The notes below the pieces were generated by a model. That model had not been told where the DNA came from and did no database searches. It worked only from the letters and a program-made list of their open reading frames with translations. The translations under genes were made by a program, and so were the position numbers. From assembly GCF_017599385.1 (NCBI RefSeq), contig NZ_JAGFPK010000001.1, positions 3,623,017 to 3,687,016 on the forward strand: a DNA stretch of 64,000 bases, read 5' to 3'. The stretch is from Ciceribacter sp. L1K22. Its GTDB lineage: Bacteria; Pseudomonadota; Alphaproteobacteria; Rhizobiales; Rhizobiaceae. Positions 18,652 through 27,327 of the stretch are shown here, in pieces (positions within the stretch are counted from its first letter, which is position 1; every line of letters starts with the position of its first letter).

Positions 18652-19689
18652 TCAAGTGTCGAAGTGCAGCAGAACCTTGACGTTTCTGCTGCGGTCGGCC
18701 GCGGCGACAAAAGCCTCTTCGACCTGGCCCATCGAGTAACGACCGGTAATGAAGGAGGAAAGATCGACGGCGTTGGTAGTGATCTGCTCAACAGCCAGGT
18801 CGAATTCTTCCAGGAAGCGATAGGCGCCGACCAAGCTAATCTCGCGGGTCAGAAGTCCGGCAAGAGACAATGGCGCCGCAGGAGGAAGAAAGCCAACCTG
18901 AACAATCTTTCCGCGCGGTCGCGTGAGACGGATCGCCATATCCAGGGCGTTGGCCGAGCCAGCGCACTCCAGCGTCACATCGACCTCGCCAATGACCGCC
19001 TCGGCCTCTGCACTCAATTCAGCGCTTCCAACCTGAAAGGTTTCGGCGCCGGTAACCTTTGCTATCCGGGTCAAGGCGGGTTCAGCTATGTCGGTAACAA
19101 TCAGACGACCAGCTCCTGCGTTTCTCGCGGCGACAGCCACGAGGCTGCCGATCGTGCCGGCACCGGTTACCAGTACGGTGGCTCCCGGCGGAATTTCACC
19201 CAGCGCCACGGCATGGAGTGCAACGGCGAAGGGCTCACACAGCGAGGCCACCGCGAGATCAAATCCCTTGGGCAAAAACCGGCATTGGCTGGCAAGAACC
19301 ACCGGGCGCTCGCTGAAGCCGCCGTTGGTGTGAGGCTGGTGGGCGGCACTGCCCATATAGCGCATGGACCGGCATAAATGGGTCAGACCTGAACCACATT
19401 GATCGCACGTGTTGCATGGGCGCGAAGGATTGACGACAACAGGCTGTCCTATGGACAGCCCTGTTACATCATCACCAGCTTCACAAACTATGCCGCTGAA
19501 TTCGTGGCCCAGAATCATTGGTTCGCGAACGATCGAGTTGGCAACGCGGCCATGCTGGTAGTAGTGAAGGTCAGACCCGCAAATGCCGCCCCACGCAAAG
19601 TCCAGGCGGACCTCGTCCTTGCCCAAAGGGGTCTCAGGCCATTGCTCAATCGCTATGTGTCCAGCGGACTTTATCACGCAGGCTCTCAT
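18652..19689 (-). CDS. idnD: L-idonate 5-dehydrogenase-like zinc alcohol dehydrogenase
   Basis: This 345-residue medium-chain dehydrogenase carries the catalytic zinc ligands (GGICGSDLHYY and GHEFSG), the structural zinc cluster CNTCDQCGSGLTHLC and the nucleotide fold VTGAGTIGSLVAVAARNAG. It resembles IdnD, which oxidises L-idonate to 5-keto-D-gluconate with NAD(P)+. The ATG at 19687-19689 follows a strong GGGAGGAA ribosome site; the open frame upstream of it is not family-like. It is the first gene of the minus-strand operon, 216 bases from a divergent RpiR regulator. A sorbitol-type substrate remains possible. Confidence 0.82.
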   Translation of the reverse strand: MRACVIKSAGHIAIEQWPETPLGKDEVRLDFAWGGICGSDLHYYQHGRVANSIVREPMILGHEFSGIVCEAGDDVTGLSIGQPVVVNPSRPCNTCDQCGSGLTHLCRSMRYMGSAAHQPHTNGGFSERPVVLASQCRFLPKGFDLAVASLCEPFAVALHAVALGEIPPGATVLVTGAGTIGSLVAVAARNAGAGRLIVTDIAEPALTRIAKVTGAETFQVGSAELSAEAEAVIGEVDVTLECAGSANALDMAIRLTRPRGKIVQVGFLPPAAPLSLAGLLTREISLVGAYRFLEEFDLAVEQITTNAVDLSSFITGRYSMGQVEEAFVAAADRSRNVKVLLHFDT

Positions 19690-19737
19690 AATTCCTCCCA
19701 AGGCCAGCATCGCGTCACCAGCCACGGCGAGGACAAT

Positions 19738-19751
19738 AGAATGAATATTCT
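19738..19751. promoter_or_regulatory. Operator-like inverted repeat before idnD
   Basis: AGAAT-GAAT-ATTCT is a perfect inverted repeat 49 bases before the idnD start. It is an AGAA-N6-TTCT variant of the GGAA-N6-TTCC sites next to rpiR and iolC. I infer binding by the adjacent RpiR regulator. Confidence 0.5.
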
Positions 19752-19864
19752 TTTTTTTGCAAGCGTAAAATGTACGTTGCATTTTTCATCGCATGCCACT
19801 TTCTTTCGTCACGCAGCAACAAGCTGAGAATGGGCCTATACGCAACGTTCCGTGAGAGATAATT

Positions 19865-19880
19865 TGGAATGAAAATTCCA
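19865..19880. promoter_or_regulatory. RpiR-type operator GGAA-N6-TTCC before the regulator gene
   Basis: TGGAATGAAAATTCCA is a perfect six-base inverted repeat with a four-base spacer, immediately upstream of the rpiR start. It fits the GGAA-N6-TTCC motif known to me for the Sinorhizobium inositol regulator IolR, an RpiR protein. This suggests autoregulation and control of the divergent idnD operon. Confidence 0.6.
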
Positions 19881-19904
19881 TCGAACGAGGGGAGAGTTTC
19901 GCAA

Positions 19905-20741
19905 ATGACCAGTAGCCCCGAGCGGCCTGCCAGTTTTGACGAATTGTGCGAACGACTTGCTCGCGATCGCCACGCCATGCCCAAGCGTCTTTCTCAGACT
20001 GCAATCTACATGGTCGGGCACCCGGACGAGGTAGCATTCGGTACGGCAGCCACAATTGCAGAGGCGGCCGGTGTTCAGCCGTCGACACTCGTGCGCTTTG
20101 CCAAATCTATAGGGTTCGACGGATTCTCGGATCTGCAAACTTTGTTCCGGGAGCGGCTTCGCGATCGTAATCAGAGCTACGAGGCCCGGTTAAATGCCTT
20201 AGACCACAGCAGCGAGGGGGACGAAGGCCGCCAGTTGTTGAAAGGGTTGATCGCAGCAGGTCAAGATTCGCTCGCACGCCTTGAGCAGGACTTTGACAGC
20301 CTTGCCTTCGAGCGGGCAAGTACTCTCTTGGCCAATGCCGGGACTATCTACTTGTGTGCACGCCGGCGTGCGTTTCCTCCTCTGATTCAAATGCGTTACG
20401 CCTTTGCGAAACTGGGGATAAGAAGCGAAATCTGCGGCTCGATAAACGGGATCGACGAGGATCTCCTTTTAATGGCCACTCCAAGCGATGCCGCTATTGT
20501 CGTGAGCTTCCTGCCGTATTCCGATCAGACGATCGCGATGGCCCGGCAGCTAAAGGATCAGGGGGTGCCCATCGCCGCCATTACGGACTCCCCACTTTCT
20601 CCGCTCGTCCCCCTGTCGGAAGTTTGCTTCCAGTTGACCGAGGCTGATTTTGCAGGATTTCGGACGCTGGCGGCTGCTATCACACTCGCCATGGCACTCA
20701 CGGTCTCGGTGGCGGACAGAAGGCGCCGTCTCAGTCGCTAA
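19905..20741 (+). CDS. RpiR/MurR-family transcriptional regulator (IolR-like)
   Basis: This 278-residue protein has the RpiR N-terminal helix-turn-helix (TIAEAAGVQPSTLVRFAKSI, then GFDGFSDLQTLFRE) and a C-terminal SIS sugar-phosphate-binding domain (IYLCARRRAFPPLIQMRYAF, then DAAIVVSFLPYSDQTIAMA). The ATG at 19905 was chosen over one 36 bases upstream because GAGGGGAGA precedes it at a good distance. RpiR proteins usually respond to a phosphorylated sugar intermediate; an IolC product such as a 2-deoxy-5-keto-gluconate phosphate is a reasonable guess given the next gene. GGAA-N6-TTCC sites next to it and before iolC suggest it controls both directions. Confidence 0.88.
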   Translation: MTSSPERPASFDELCERLARDRHAMPKRLSQTAIYMVGHPDEVAFGTAATIAEAAGVQPSTLVRFAKSIGFDGFSDLQTLFRERLRDRNQSYEARLNALDHSSEGDEGRQLLKGLIAAGQDSLARLEQDFDSLAFERASTLLANAGTIYLCARRRAFPPLIQMRYAFAKLGIRSEICGSINGIDEDLLLMATPSDAAIVVSFLPYSDQTIAMARQLKDQGVPIAAITDSPLSPLVPLSEVCFQLTEADFAGFRTLAAAITLAMALTVSVADRRRRLSR

Positions 20742-20785
20742 CGCAGCCGTGGTGAAGGAATCGCAACTGCCATCAGGCTACAAGA

Positions 20786-20801
20786 TGGAACATATATTCC
20801 G
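20786..20801. promoter_or_regulatory. RpiR-type operator GGAA-N6-TTCC before iolC
   Basis: TGGAACATATATTCCG contains GGAA (20787-20790) and TTCC (20797-20800) separated by six bases. It lies about 100 bases before the iolC start, in the promoter region, and matches the site beside rpiR in spacing and half-sites. Confidence 0.6.
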
Positions 20802-20898
20802 TATTGACTTGGATTTGGAATTGTAGTTTCACCTACTCCAGTAGACATTCGCCGAATGCCTCGTCGCATTTGGCAAGATCAATTGGGAGGGTGCCTGG

Positions 20899-22848
20899 AT
20901 GAGCGCTTCAGCGGGTAACGTGACACAGCAGTTTTCTAAGAAGCCCGCAGATGATCGGGCACTCGACGTGATCACGATCGGACGCTCTTCAGTTGATCTC
21001 TATGGGCAACAGATAGGATCCCGGCTCGAGGATATTTCGAGCTTCGCCAAGTCGGTGGGCGGATGCCCGACCAATATCGCCGTGGGGACCGCAAGATTGG
21101 GGCTGCGCTCGGGCCTGATTTCCAGGGTTGGCGCCGAACAGATGGGCCGGTTCATTTGTGAACAGCTCGAACGTGAGGGCGTCGATACCAGCGGCGTTCG
21201 CACGGATCCAGACAGGCTTACGGCGCTTGTGCTGTTGTCGGTGGAGAACGACCGAAGCTTTCCTTTGATTTTCTATCGTGAAAACTGTGCCGACATGGCG
21301 CTGGACGTAGAGGATATCGATCCAGGCCAGATTGCGTCATCCGCATCCGTGCTGGTAACCGGCACTCATTTTTCTCGCGAAAACACCTACGCGGCACAGA
21401 TGCGGGCCATAGAGATTGCCCGCAGCCATAATCGTAAGGTCGTCTTCGACATCGACTATCGGCCCAATCTATGGGGCCTTGCTGGCCACGCCGCAGGAGA
21501 CCAGCGTTACATCGCGTCTGGCGAGGTCTCGGCAAAATTGCGCGAGATCCTGCCATTATGCGATCTGATCGTCGGCACGGAAGAAGAGATCCTCATCGCG
21601 TCCGGCGAAAATGACTGCCTGGCTGCAGTGCGGGCGATCCGGGCTTTGAGCAATGCCGTGATCGTTCTTAAGCGCGGGCCTATGGGTTGCATAGTCTACG
21701 AAGCGGGCGACATCGACGCACTTGAAGATGGCATTGTCGGTCAGGGTTTCCCTATCGAAGTGTATAACGTCCTCGGCGCAGGCGACGCCTTCATGTCCGG
21801 ATTCCTGCGCGGCTGGCTACGCGGCGAGAGGCTGGAGACCTGTGCCACCTGGGCCAATGCCTGCGGAGCATTTGCCGTTTCCCGGCTGCTCTGTGCGCCC
21901 GAAATACCGACATGGCCGGAACTGCAGCATTTCCTTGAGCATGGCAGTCCGCATCGCGCTTTGCGGAAGGATGTCGAGCTGAACCATATCCATACCGCCA
22001 CCACTCGCCGGAACGATCTGCCACAGGTCATGGCCTTTGCGATCGATCACCGGTCTCAACTTGTGGAGATGGCGGAAAAGGCTGGCGCTCCGCTCGAACG
22101 GATAGAAGCACTTAAAATTCTGGCCGTCGAGGCTACGGCAAAGGTCGCACAGGGGCGTCGCGGCTTTGGGATGCTGCTTGATGAGCGTTTTGGACGACAA
22201 GCCCTCGCAAGAGCAAGCGAAGTGGGGCTTGATTGGATTGGTCGCCCGGTTGAGGAGCCCGGTTCGAGGCCACTAAGATTTGAATACGGCCAGGATATTG
22301 GAGCGCAATTGGTGGCGTGGCCCGTCACCCATTGCATCAAGGCGCTGACGTTCTACCATCCGGGCGACCCGGAGGCGCTAAAGTCTGAGCAAATCAGCAC
22401 TCTGCAGCAGCTATGCGCGGCAGCACGATCCGTCGGGCGCGAACTCCTGATTGAGATAATTGCTTCCAAGTGCGGTAAGGTGGACGCCGACACCGTGGCC
22501 ACTGTTATCCGCGATATCTATTCTGCCGGCATCCGGCCTGACTGGTGGAAACTCGAGCCGCAAGCCGATGCATTTGCATGGCGGAATATTGAAGCGGCGA
22601 TCGCCGAACATGACCCTTGGTGCCGCGGTGTGCTGCTCCTTGGGCTCGACGCGCCGATGGAAGAAATACGAGAAGCCTTCGCAGTCGCCGCGCCGTCGTC
22701 GGTCGTCAAGGGCTTTGCCGTCGGACGTACGCTCTTTGGTGCTGCCGCGGCGGACTGGCTCACAGGACGCATCGACGATGAGACCGCGGTCGGGCAAATG
22801 GCTGATCGTTTCCAGGTCCTCGTCGACGACTGGCTTTCGTTGCGCTGA
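20899..22848 (+). CDS. iolC: IolC-type 5-dehydro-2-deoxygluconokinase fused to a DUF2090 domain
   Basis: This 649-residue protein has a PfkB sugar kinase in its first 330 residues (SVGGCPTNIAVGTARLG near the start, catalytic NVLGAGDAFMSGFLRG) and a C-terminal DUF2090 domain from about residue 360 to the end (PQVMAFAIDHRSQL, WWKLEPQADAFAWRNIE). The same fusion is the usual IolC form in rhizobia, where the kinase phosphorylates 2-deoxy-5-keto-D-gluconate in inositol breakdown and the second domain is suspected of aldolase activity. A GGGAGG ribosome site precedes the ATG. No iolB, iolD or iolE lies nearby, so this is a solitary copy, perhaps recruited for a related keto-acid. Confidence 0.88.
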   Translation: MSASAGNVTQQFSKKPADDRALDVITIGRSSVDLYGQQIGSRLEDISSFAKSVGGCPTNIAVGTARLGLRSGLISRVGAEQMGRFICEQLEREGVDTSGVRTDPDRLTALVLLSVENDRSFPLIFYRENCADMALDVEDIDPGQIASSASVLVTGTHFSRENTYAAQMRAIEIARSHNRKVVFDIDYRPNLWGLAGHAAGDQRYIASGEVSAKLREILPLCDLIVGTEEEILIASGENDCLAAVRAIRALSNAVIVLKRGPMGCIVYEAGDIDALEDGIVGQGFPIEVYNVLGAGDAFMSGFLRGWLRGERLETCATWANACGAFAVSRLLCAPEIPTWPELQHFLEHGSPHRALRKDVELNHIHTATTRRNDLPQVMAFAIDHRSQLVEMAEKAGAPLERIEALKILAVEATAKVAQGRRGFGMLLDERFGRQALARASEVGLDWIGRPVEEPGSRPLRFEYGQDIGAQLVAWPVTHCIKALTFYHPGDPEALKSEQISTLQQLCAAARSVGRELLIEIIASKCGKVDADTVATVIRDIYSAGIRPDWWKLEPQADAFAWRNIEAAIAEHDPWCRGVLLLGLDAPMEEIREAFAVAAPSSVVKGFAVGRTLFGAAAADWLTGRIDDETAVGQMADRFQVLVDDWLSLR

Positions 22849-23590
22849 ACGAGGACTTTGGAGGTCGCACCCTGCCTCGAAACGTCGCGGGGGCTTCCGG
22901 CGACGGCCAGACCGCAAGCGCAATCATCAATCCTTGTGTGGAGATCTCCGCACGATCCTTATCCTGACCTTGGAATGATCGGCTATTTGATCTTCCAAGT
23001 CTGTCTGACGCCTTGCGATCGAAGCACACAGCGGCGCCTCGGTTCGATTTGGGGGCTAGCCATTGCACGTCACTGTGCACTCATTCCCGCAACCAATGAA
23101 ACTTGTGGCAGCTCCCTTCTTGCTCGCTCGGCCAGGGAGGCTTCGCAGCGGGATGCCGGTCGAAGCGACATGCGACCAGGATACCGCCGACCAACGTGAC
23201 GGATGCTCCGCTTTATGATCCGCTACAAGTCGAACGGCGCGGGCACGGACTTCAGGAGATAATTTCTTGTCATATACCTTAGCTCTCAGGAGCAGAGGTC
23301 TTCGGCAAAACGGGGGCGGTTCACTTCCTACTCGCCGCCTGACGGACATTGCATCCCTGCCGCACGACATCTCATGGTATGTCATCTCAAGTCGATAGAG
23401 TGAGCTTGGTCTCTGGCGTGAGAATTGCATGTCTCCGCAAAGAAGAAGGGAGAGCTTATTTGTCCTCGCACGCAATCACAATGGCTCATTCCACTAAGCG
23501 GAGATGCGACTCGGGCAACGCAGCGCATACGGTGATAGATGGAAGTATCACAAGGCTCATGTGGTCGCCTTGGACATCCGTGGCGTGACC
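22849..23590. other. Intergenic region with an IS3-type orfA remnant
   Basis: There is no intact gene in this 740-base stretch. On the minus strand at about 23176-23280 the residues VYDKKLSPEVRARAVRLVAD and then EHPSRWSAV resemble the opening of IS3-family OrfA proteins. The reading loses likeness within a further 20-30 codons. The left 200 bases hold only non-descript open frames. The nasT promoter should lie at the right end. Confidence 0.5.
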
Positions 23591-24184
23591 ATGTCAAAAG
23601 CCGCCACCGACCTGACCATCCTTGTTATAGACGAGAATGCCATCAGGGCCTCGATCATCGAAGAGGGGCTGACTGAAGCGGGGCATCTGAATGTTCGGGT
23701 GATCCATGAGACGCATGGGGTGGCGCGTCTCATCGAGACGATGGATCCTGACGTCATCATCATCGACATAGAGAACCCAAATCGTGACATGATGGAGCAT
23801 ATGTTCCAGCTCACCCGCATGATTTCGCGACCGATTGCGATGTTCGTCGACCGGTCCGACACCGCGGCCATTGAGGCTGCCGTCGATGCTGGGGTTTCGG
23901 CCTATGTGGTTGATGGCTTGAAGAAAGAGCGGATCAAGCCGATCCTCGACATGGCGGTGAGCCGCTTCAATGCCTTTAGCCGCCTGCAGCGCGAACTGGT
24001 CGAGGCACGCAATGCGCTTGAGGAGCGAAAGGTCATCGAACGCGCCAAGGGAATCCTGATGAAGATGCGGGGCTTGAGCGAGGAGCAGGCTTTCGCTCTG
24101 CTTCGACAGACCGCCATGAACGAAAAGAAGAAGCTGGCTGACATCGCGCAAAGCGTCGTGACGGCCGCAGGATTGCTGCTGTAA
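23591..24184 (+). CDS. nasT: NasT, ANTAR-domain transcription antiterminator for nitrate genes
   Basis: This 197-residue protein has a pseudo-receiver domain (DLTILVIDENAIRASIIEEG, VIIIDIENPNRDM) and a C-terminal ANTAR RNA-binding domain (LEERKVIERAKGILMKMRGL, then SEEQAFALLRQTAM). NasT binds a two-hairpin leader RNA and prevents termination before nitrate assimilation genes. When nitrate is absent it is held by NasS, encoded 19 bases downstream. A candidate target leader lies at 25670-25805, before nrtA. The ATG at 23591 (MSKAATD) starts where family likeness begins; the ribosome site is weak. Confidence 0.93.
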   Translation: MSKAATDLTILVIDENAIRASIIEEGLTEAGHLNVRVIHETHGVARLIETMDPDVIIIDIENPNRDMMEHMFQLTRMISRPIAMFVDRSDTAAIEAAVDAGVSAYVVDGLKKERIKPILDMAVSRFNAFSRLQRELVEARNALEERKVIERAKGILMKMRGLSEEQAFALLRQTAMNEKKKLADIAQSVVTAAGLLL

Positions 24185-24203
24185 GCGCGGCGTTGATTGG
24201 AGA

Positions 24204-25490
24204 ATGCTGGTGAGCGATATGGTTTCAATCCAATCCGGTGATGGCGCCATCCACGCGCCTGTGATTGTGAACAGTAAGGAGCAGAGGACGCTCCGGGCGG
24301 GCTATATTCCCCTGATGGATGCCTCGATCCTGATTGTCGCGGCGGAGCTTGGTTTTGCCACAAAAGAGGGGTTGCGTTTGGAACTGGTCCGGGACGTGAC
24401 TTGGGCCAATGTCCGCGATCGCCTTGCCTTCCGCCAGTTTGATATCGCGCACATGCTGTCGCCGATGCCGGTCGCATCCATGCTCGGGCTGGGATCCAAT
24501 CCGTCGCCGACCATCGCGCCCTTTTCCCTCGGTCGCGGTGGCAATGCCATCACGTTGTCGGCCCGAATCTTCGAACGGATGAAGTCCTTAACCGGGCTGG
24601 GAGACGATGCAGATGCCCTCGCCAATGCAAAGGCTCTGGCGGCCTTGCTCGCCGATATGCGGGAGCGGGGAGAGCCGGTGCCAACGCTAGGGATGACCTA
24701 TCCGTTCTCCTCGCATAATTATGAGTTCCGCTACTGGCTGGCGGCTGGCGGTATTGATCCCGACCGCGACGTGAAGCTGGTGGTGGTTCCGCCACCGCTG
24801 ACATCGGATGCGCTCGCGGCCGGCGCGATCGATGGCTTCTGCGTCGGGGCACCCTGGAACATGATTGCGTCGGAACGAGGAACGGGTCGGATCGTGGCTG
24901 CCAAGCAGGATATCTGGCCTTTGGCACCTGAGAAGGTGCTCGGCATGCGCCCGGACTGGGCCGATGCCAATAGTGACACGGTCTCTCGTTTGATCGTCGC
25001 GCTGGATCAGGCTGCGCGCTGGTGTGACGACCCCATTCACCACAACGAGCTTGCCGAGATCCTGAGCGCGCCGGAATACATCGCAGCGCCCACGAGCATC
25101 ATTCGCCGCGTATTGAATGGGGAGTTCAGTCTCGATGCGCAGGGGAGAAAACGGGTCGTCCCGGATTATTTCCTCTTCCATCGTGGGGCGGCCAACCATC
25201 CGCGGCCAGATCAGGCATCATGGATCTACAGCCAGATGCTTCGCTGGGGCCAGACAGACTTCAGCGATAAAGGCATGGCCCATGCTCGGAGCGCTTTTCG
25301 GCCAGACCTCTATCTGAAGGCGCTGGGACAGGATGCCGCACTGCCGGACGAGGCGAGCGAGAAGGGTGCTGGCGGCTATGAGGGTTTCGTGGACGGCAAG
25401 CGCTTTGACCCAGATCACCTTCAAGCTTACGTCGAGCGATTTCCAGTCCGATCAGGCTTGCCGTTGAGCCCGGTGACGTCGGATGGCTGA
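24204..25490 (+). CDS. nasS: NasS, nitrate sensor that sequesters NasT
   Basis: This 428-residue protein is related to the nitrate-binding proteins NrtA and CmpA (LRAGYIPLMDASILIVAAEL, TLGMTYPFSSHNYEFRYWLA, GAIDGFCVGAPWNMIASERG) but has no signal peptide, so it is cytoplasmic. In the NasS-NasT system it binds NasT when nitrate is absent and releases it when nitrate binds. The shared blocks with the neighbouring NrtA, such as the SHNYEFRYWLA region, suggest the same ligand. It follows nasT closely and probably forms an operon with it. The start could also be the internal Met of MVSIQSGDG. Confidence 0.9.
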   Translation: MLVSDMVSIQSGDGAIHAPVIVNSKEQRTLRAGYIPLMDASILIVAAELGFATKEGLRLELVRDVTWANVRDRLAFRQFDIAHMLSPMPVASMLGLGSNPSPTIAPFSLGRGGNAITLSARIFERMKSLTGLGDDADALANAKALAALLADMRERGEPVPTLGMTYPFSSHNYEFRYWLAAGGIDPDRDVKLVVVPPPLTSDALAAGAIDGFCVGAPWNMIASERGTGRIVAAKQDIWPLAPEKVLGMRPDWADANSDTVSRLIVALDQAARWCDDPIHHNELAEILSAPEYIAAPTSIIRRVLNGEFSLDAQGRKRVVPDYFLFHRGAANHPRPDQASWIYSQMLRWGQTDFSDKGMAHARSAFRPDLYLKALGQDAALPDEASEKGAGGYEGFVDGKRFDPDHLQAYVERFPVRSGLPLSPVTSDG

Positions 25491-25637
25491 TGCGCTGCGG
25501 TGCACAATTCTGAGGCATCTGCACGGAAGGTCAGGTCTTCGAACGAGCACTCTGATGTTGCGAGCGTGGAGAGGTTTTGGCAATTAATATTAAAACAGCG
25601 CTTGTTTTTCAAATTCTTAACATCGGCTAGTGCAAGC

Positions 25638-25653
25638 TGGCACAGTACTTGCT
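25638..25653 (+). promoter_or_regulatory. Sigma-54 promoter of the nrt-nir-nas operon
   Basis: TGGCACAGTACTTGCT matches the sigma-54 consensus TGGCAC-N5-TTGC(A/T), with GG at 25639-25640 and GC at 25651-25652. Transcription should start about 25664, just before the antitermination hairpin. This implies NtrC-type activation by nitrogen limitation; only a GGTGCA half-site (25499-25504) hints at an enhancer. Confidence 0.75.
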
Positions 25654-25664
25654 TGGATTGATGT

Positions 25665-25705
25665 GTCCACGGTCAACGGCGACCGCGGGACGGATGAGCG
25701 CCGTC
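25665..25705 (+). promoter_or_regulatory. ANTAR (NasT) antitermination hairpins in the nrtA leader
   Basis: CGGTC (25670-25674) pairs with GACCG (25681-25685) around the six-base loop AACGGC, which has A at position 1 and G at position 4, as known for ANTAR-binding hairpins. Flanking GTCC and GGGAC can extend the stem with a mismatch or bulge. A second hairpin follows, GACGG (25689-25693) with CCGTC (25701-25705), but its loop has seven bases and does not show the A1/G4 rule. The position right after the predicted start site and the nearby nasT support the assignment. Confidence 0.65.
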
Positions 25706-25762
25706 GAGCGCAGATAACCATCAGACAATGACGTCGCAGGCTTCTTGCTGTCCGGCTCCTCC

Positions 25763-25805
25763 CGCCGAGACCTCGCAGGAATGCACGCGGCGTTTTTTCG
25801 TTTTT
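25763..25805 (+). terminator. Leader terminator before nrtA
   Basis: CGCCG (25763-25767) can pair with CGGCG (25788-25792), followed at once by T6-CG-T5. It is a candidate intrinsic terminator that NasT would override when nitrate is present. The visible stem is only five base pairs with a long loop. Confidence 0.55.
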
Positions 25806-25844
25806 CCGAACCTCACCGTCAACAAAGCTAATCAGGGGAACGCT

Positions 25845-27236
25845 ATGACTTTTCGCAAACTCAGCCTTCATGCGCTTATAAGTTGTCATGTGTCGATGGT
25901 CGCGATGTTCGCGTCCGGCGCAGCAAATGCCGAAATGCTCGATGTTGAGAAGGACGAGCTCAAGCTCGGCTTCATCAAGCTGACGGACATGGCGCCACTC
26001 GCGATTGCCAAGGAAAAGGGCTTCTTCGAAGACGAAGGTCTCTATGTCACGCTGGAGCCGCAGGCCAACTGGAAAGTCCTTCTCGACCGCGTGATCACCG
26101 GCGAGCTCGACGGCGCCCACATGGTGGCAGGCCAGCCGCTGGCAGCCACGATCGGCTACGGCACGAAGGCCCATATCGTCACGCCCTTCTCCATGGACCT
26201 GAACGGCAACGGCATCACCGTGTCGAATGCCGTCTGGGAACAGATGAAGAAGAACATTCCGGCCGGCACCGATGGCAAGCCGCAGCACCCAATCAAGGCC
26301 GATGCGCTGAAGCCCGTCATCGACGGCTACAAGTCGCAGGGCAAGCCCTTCAACATGGGCATGGTCTTCCCGGTTTCGACCCACAATTACGAGCTCCGCT
26401 ACTGGCTCGCCTCCGGCGGCATCAACCCGGGCTTCTACTCGCCGAGCGAAGTCTCCGGCCAGATCAAGGCCGACGCGCTGCTCTCCGTCACCCCACCGCC
26501 GCAGATGCCAGCAACGCTGGAAGCCGGCACGATCGACGGCTACTGCGTCGGTGAGCCGTGGAACCAGGCCGCCGTCGCCAAGGGCATCGGCGTTCCCGTC
26601 ATCACTGACTATGAAATCTGGAAGAACAATCCGGAAAAGGTTTTCGGCCTGACCGCCGAATTTACGGAGCAGAACCCGAACACAACTCTCGCGCTCACCA
26701 AGGCCCTGATCCGCGCCGCCGAGTGGCTGGATGCGGACAACAACGCAAACCGCGCTGAAGCCGTCGAAATCCTCTCCAAACCCGAATATGTCGGCGCCGA
26801 TGCGGAGGTTATCGCCAACTCGATGACCGGGACTTTCGAATACGAAAAAGGCGACAAGCGCGAGGTTCCCGACTTCAACGTTTTCTTCCGTTACAACGCC
26901 ACCTATCCCTTCTATTCCGACGCGATCTGGTACCTCACCCAGATGCGCCGTTGGGGCCAGATCCCGGAATTCAAGGATGACAGCTGGTACGACGAGACTG
27001 CCAAGTCCGTCTACAAGCCCGACGTTTACATGAAGGCCGCAGAACTGCTGGTCGAGGAAGGCAACGCCAAGAAGGAGGACTTCCCCTTCGGCACCGATGG
27101 CTACAAGCCGGCAACCACCGACTTCATCGACGGCGTGAGCTACGACGGCAAGAAGCCGAATGCCTACATCGACAGCCTCTCCATTGGGCTCAAGGGCAAG
27201 GAAAAGATCGAAGGCTCCGAGATCGTCGGCGGCTGA
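25845..27236 (+). CDS. nrtA: Nitrate ABC transporter substrate-binding protein NrtA
   Basis: This 463-residue protein has a signal peptide ([20 protein letters not shown], cleavage after AANA near residue 28) and the CmpA/NrtA fold with [37 protein letters not shown] and [20 protein letters not shown]. It binds nitrate (or nitrite) in the periplasm and delivers it to NrtB. The ATG at 25845 follows AGGGGAACG and fits the signal peptide; the frame upstream overlaps the leader terminator and is not coding. A strong hairpin after the gene may favour higher expression of this subunit than of the membrane part. Confidence 0.95.
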   Translation: MTFRKLSLHALISCHVSMVAMFASGAANAEMLDVEKDELKLGFIKLTDMAPLAIAKEKGFFEDEGLYVTLEPQANWKVLLDRVITGELDGAHMVAGQPLAATIGYGTKAHIVTPFSMDLNGNGITVSNAVWEQMKKNIPAGTDGKPQHPIKADALKPVIDGYKSQGKPFNMGMVFPVSTHNYELRYWLASGGINPGFYSPSEVSGQIKADALLSVTPPPQMPATLEAGTIDGYCVGEPWNQAAVAKGIGVPVITDYEIWKNNPEKVFGLTAEFTEQNPNTTLALTKALIRAAEWLDADNNANRAEAVEILSKPEYVGADAEVIANSMTGTFEYEKGDKREVPDFNVFFRYNATYPFYSDAIWYLTQMRRWGQIPEFKDDSWYDETAKSVYKPDVYMKAAELLVEEGNAKKEDFPFGTDGYKPATTDFIDGVSYDGKKPNAYIDSLSIGLKGKEKIEGSEIVGG

Positions 27237-27245
27237 TCGAGATGA

Positions 27246-27273
27246 GCCGGGGCGCGCATCTCTGCGCCCCGGC
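27246..27273 (+). promoter_or_regulatory. Stem-loop between nrtA and nrtB
   Basis: GCCGGGGCGC (27246-27255) and GCGCCCCGGC (27264-27273) form a perfect 10-base-pair stem with an eight-base loop and no T-tract. Such hairpins after binding-protein genes usually protect the upstream message and reduce read-through. Confidence 0.6.
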
Positions 27274-27327
27274 CTCACACCATAAGTACCAGTAGATCAA
27301 TGCCAACCATCGCCAGGGACTGAAACC

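Noticed and set aside
25491..25505. Possible NtrC enhancer around GGTGCA upstream of the sigma-54 promoter
   Set aside because: Only one half-site is clear; the other half of the TGCACC-N5-GGTGCA type repeat is missing.
25720..25745. A second A1/G4 hexaloop candidate (AATGAC between GAC and GTC) in the nrtA leader
   Set aside because: The stem is only three base pairs and does not overlap the terminator arm, so it is not a convincing second ANTAR hairpin.
25617..27278. A long open frame of about 550 codons on the minus strand opposite nrtA
   Set aside because: It is the antisense of a clear nrtA gene, has no family motifs and no ribosome site. High GC content produces such frames.
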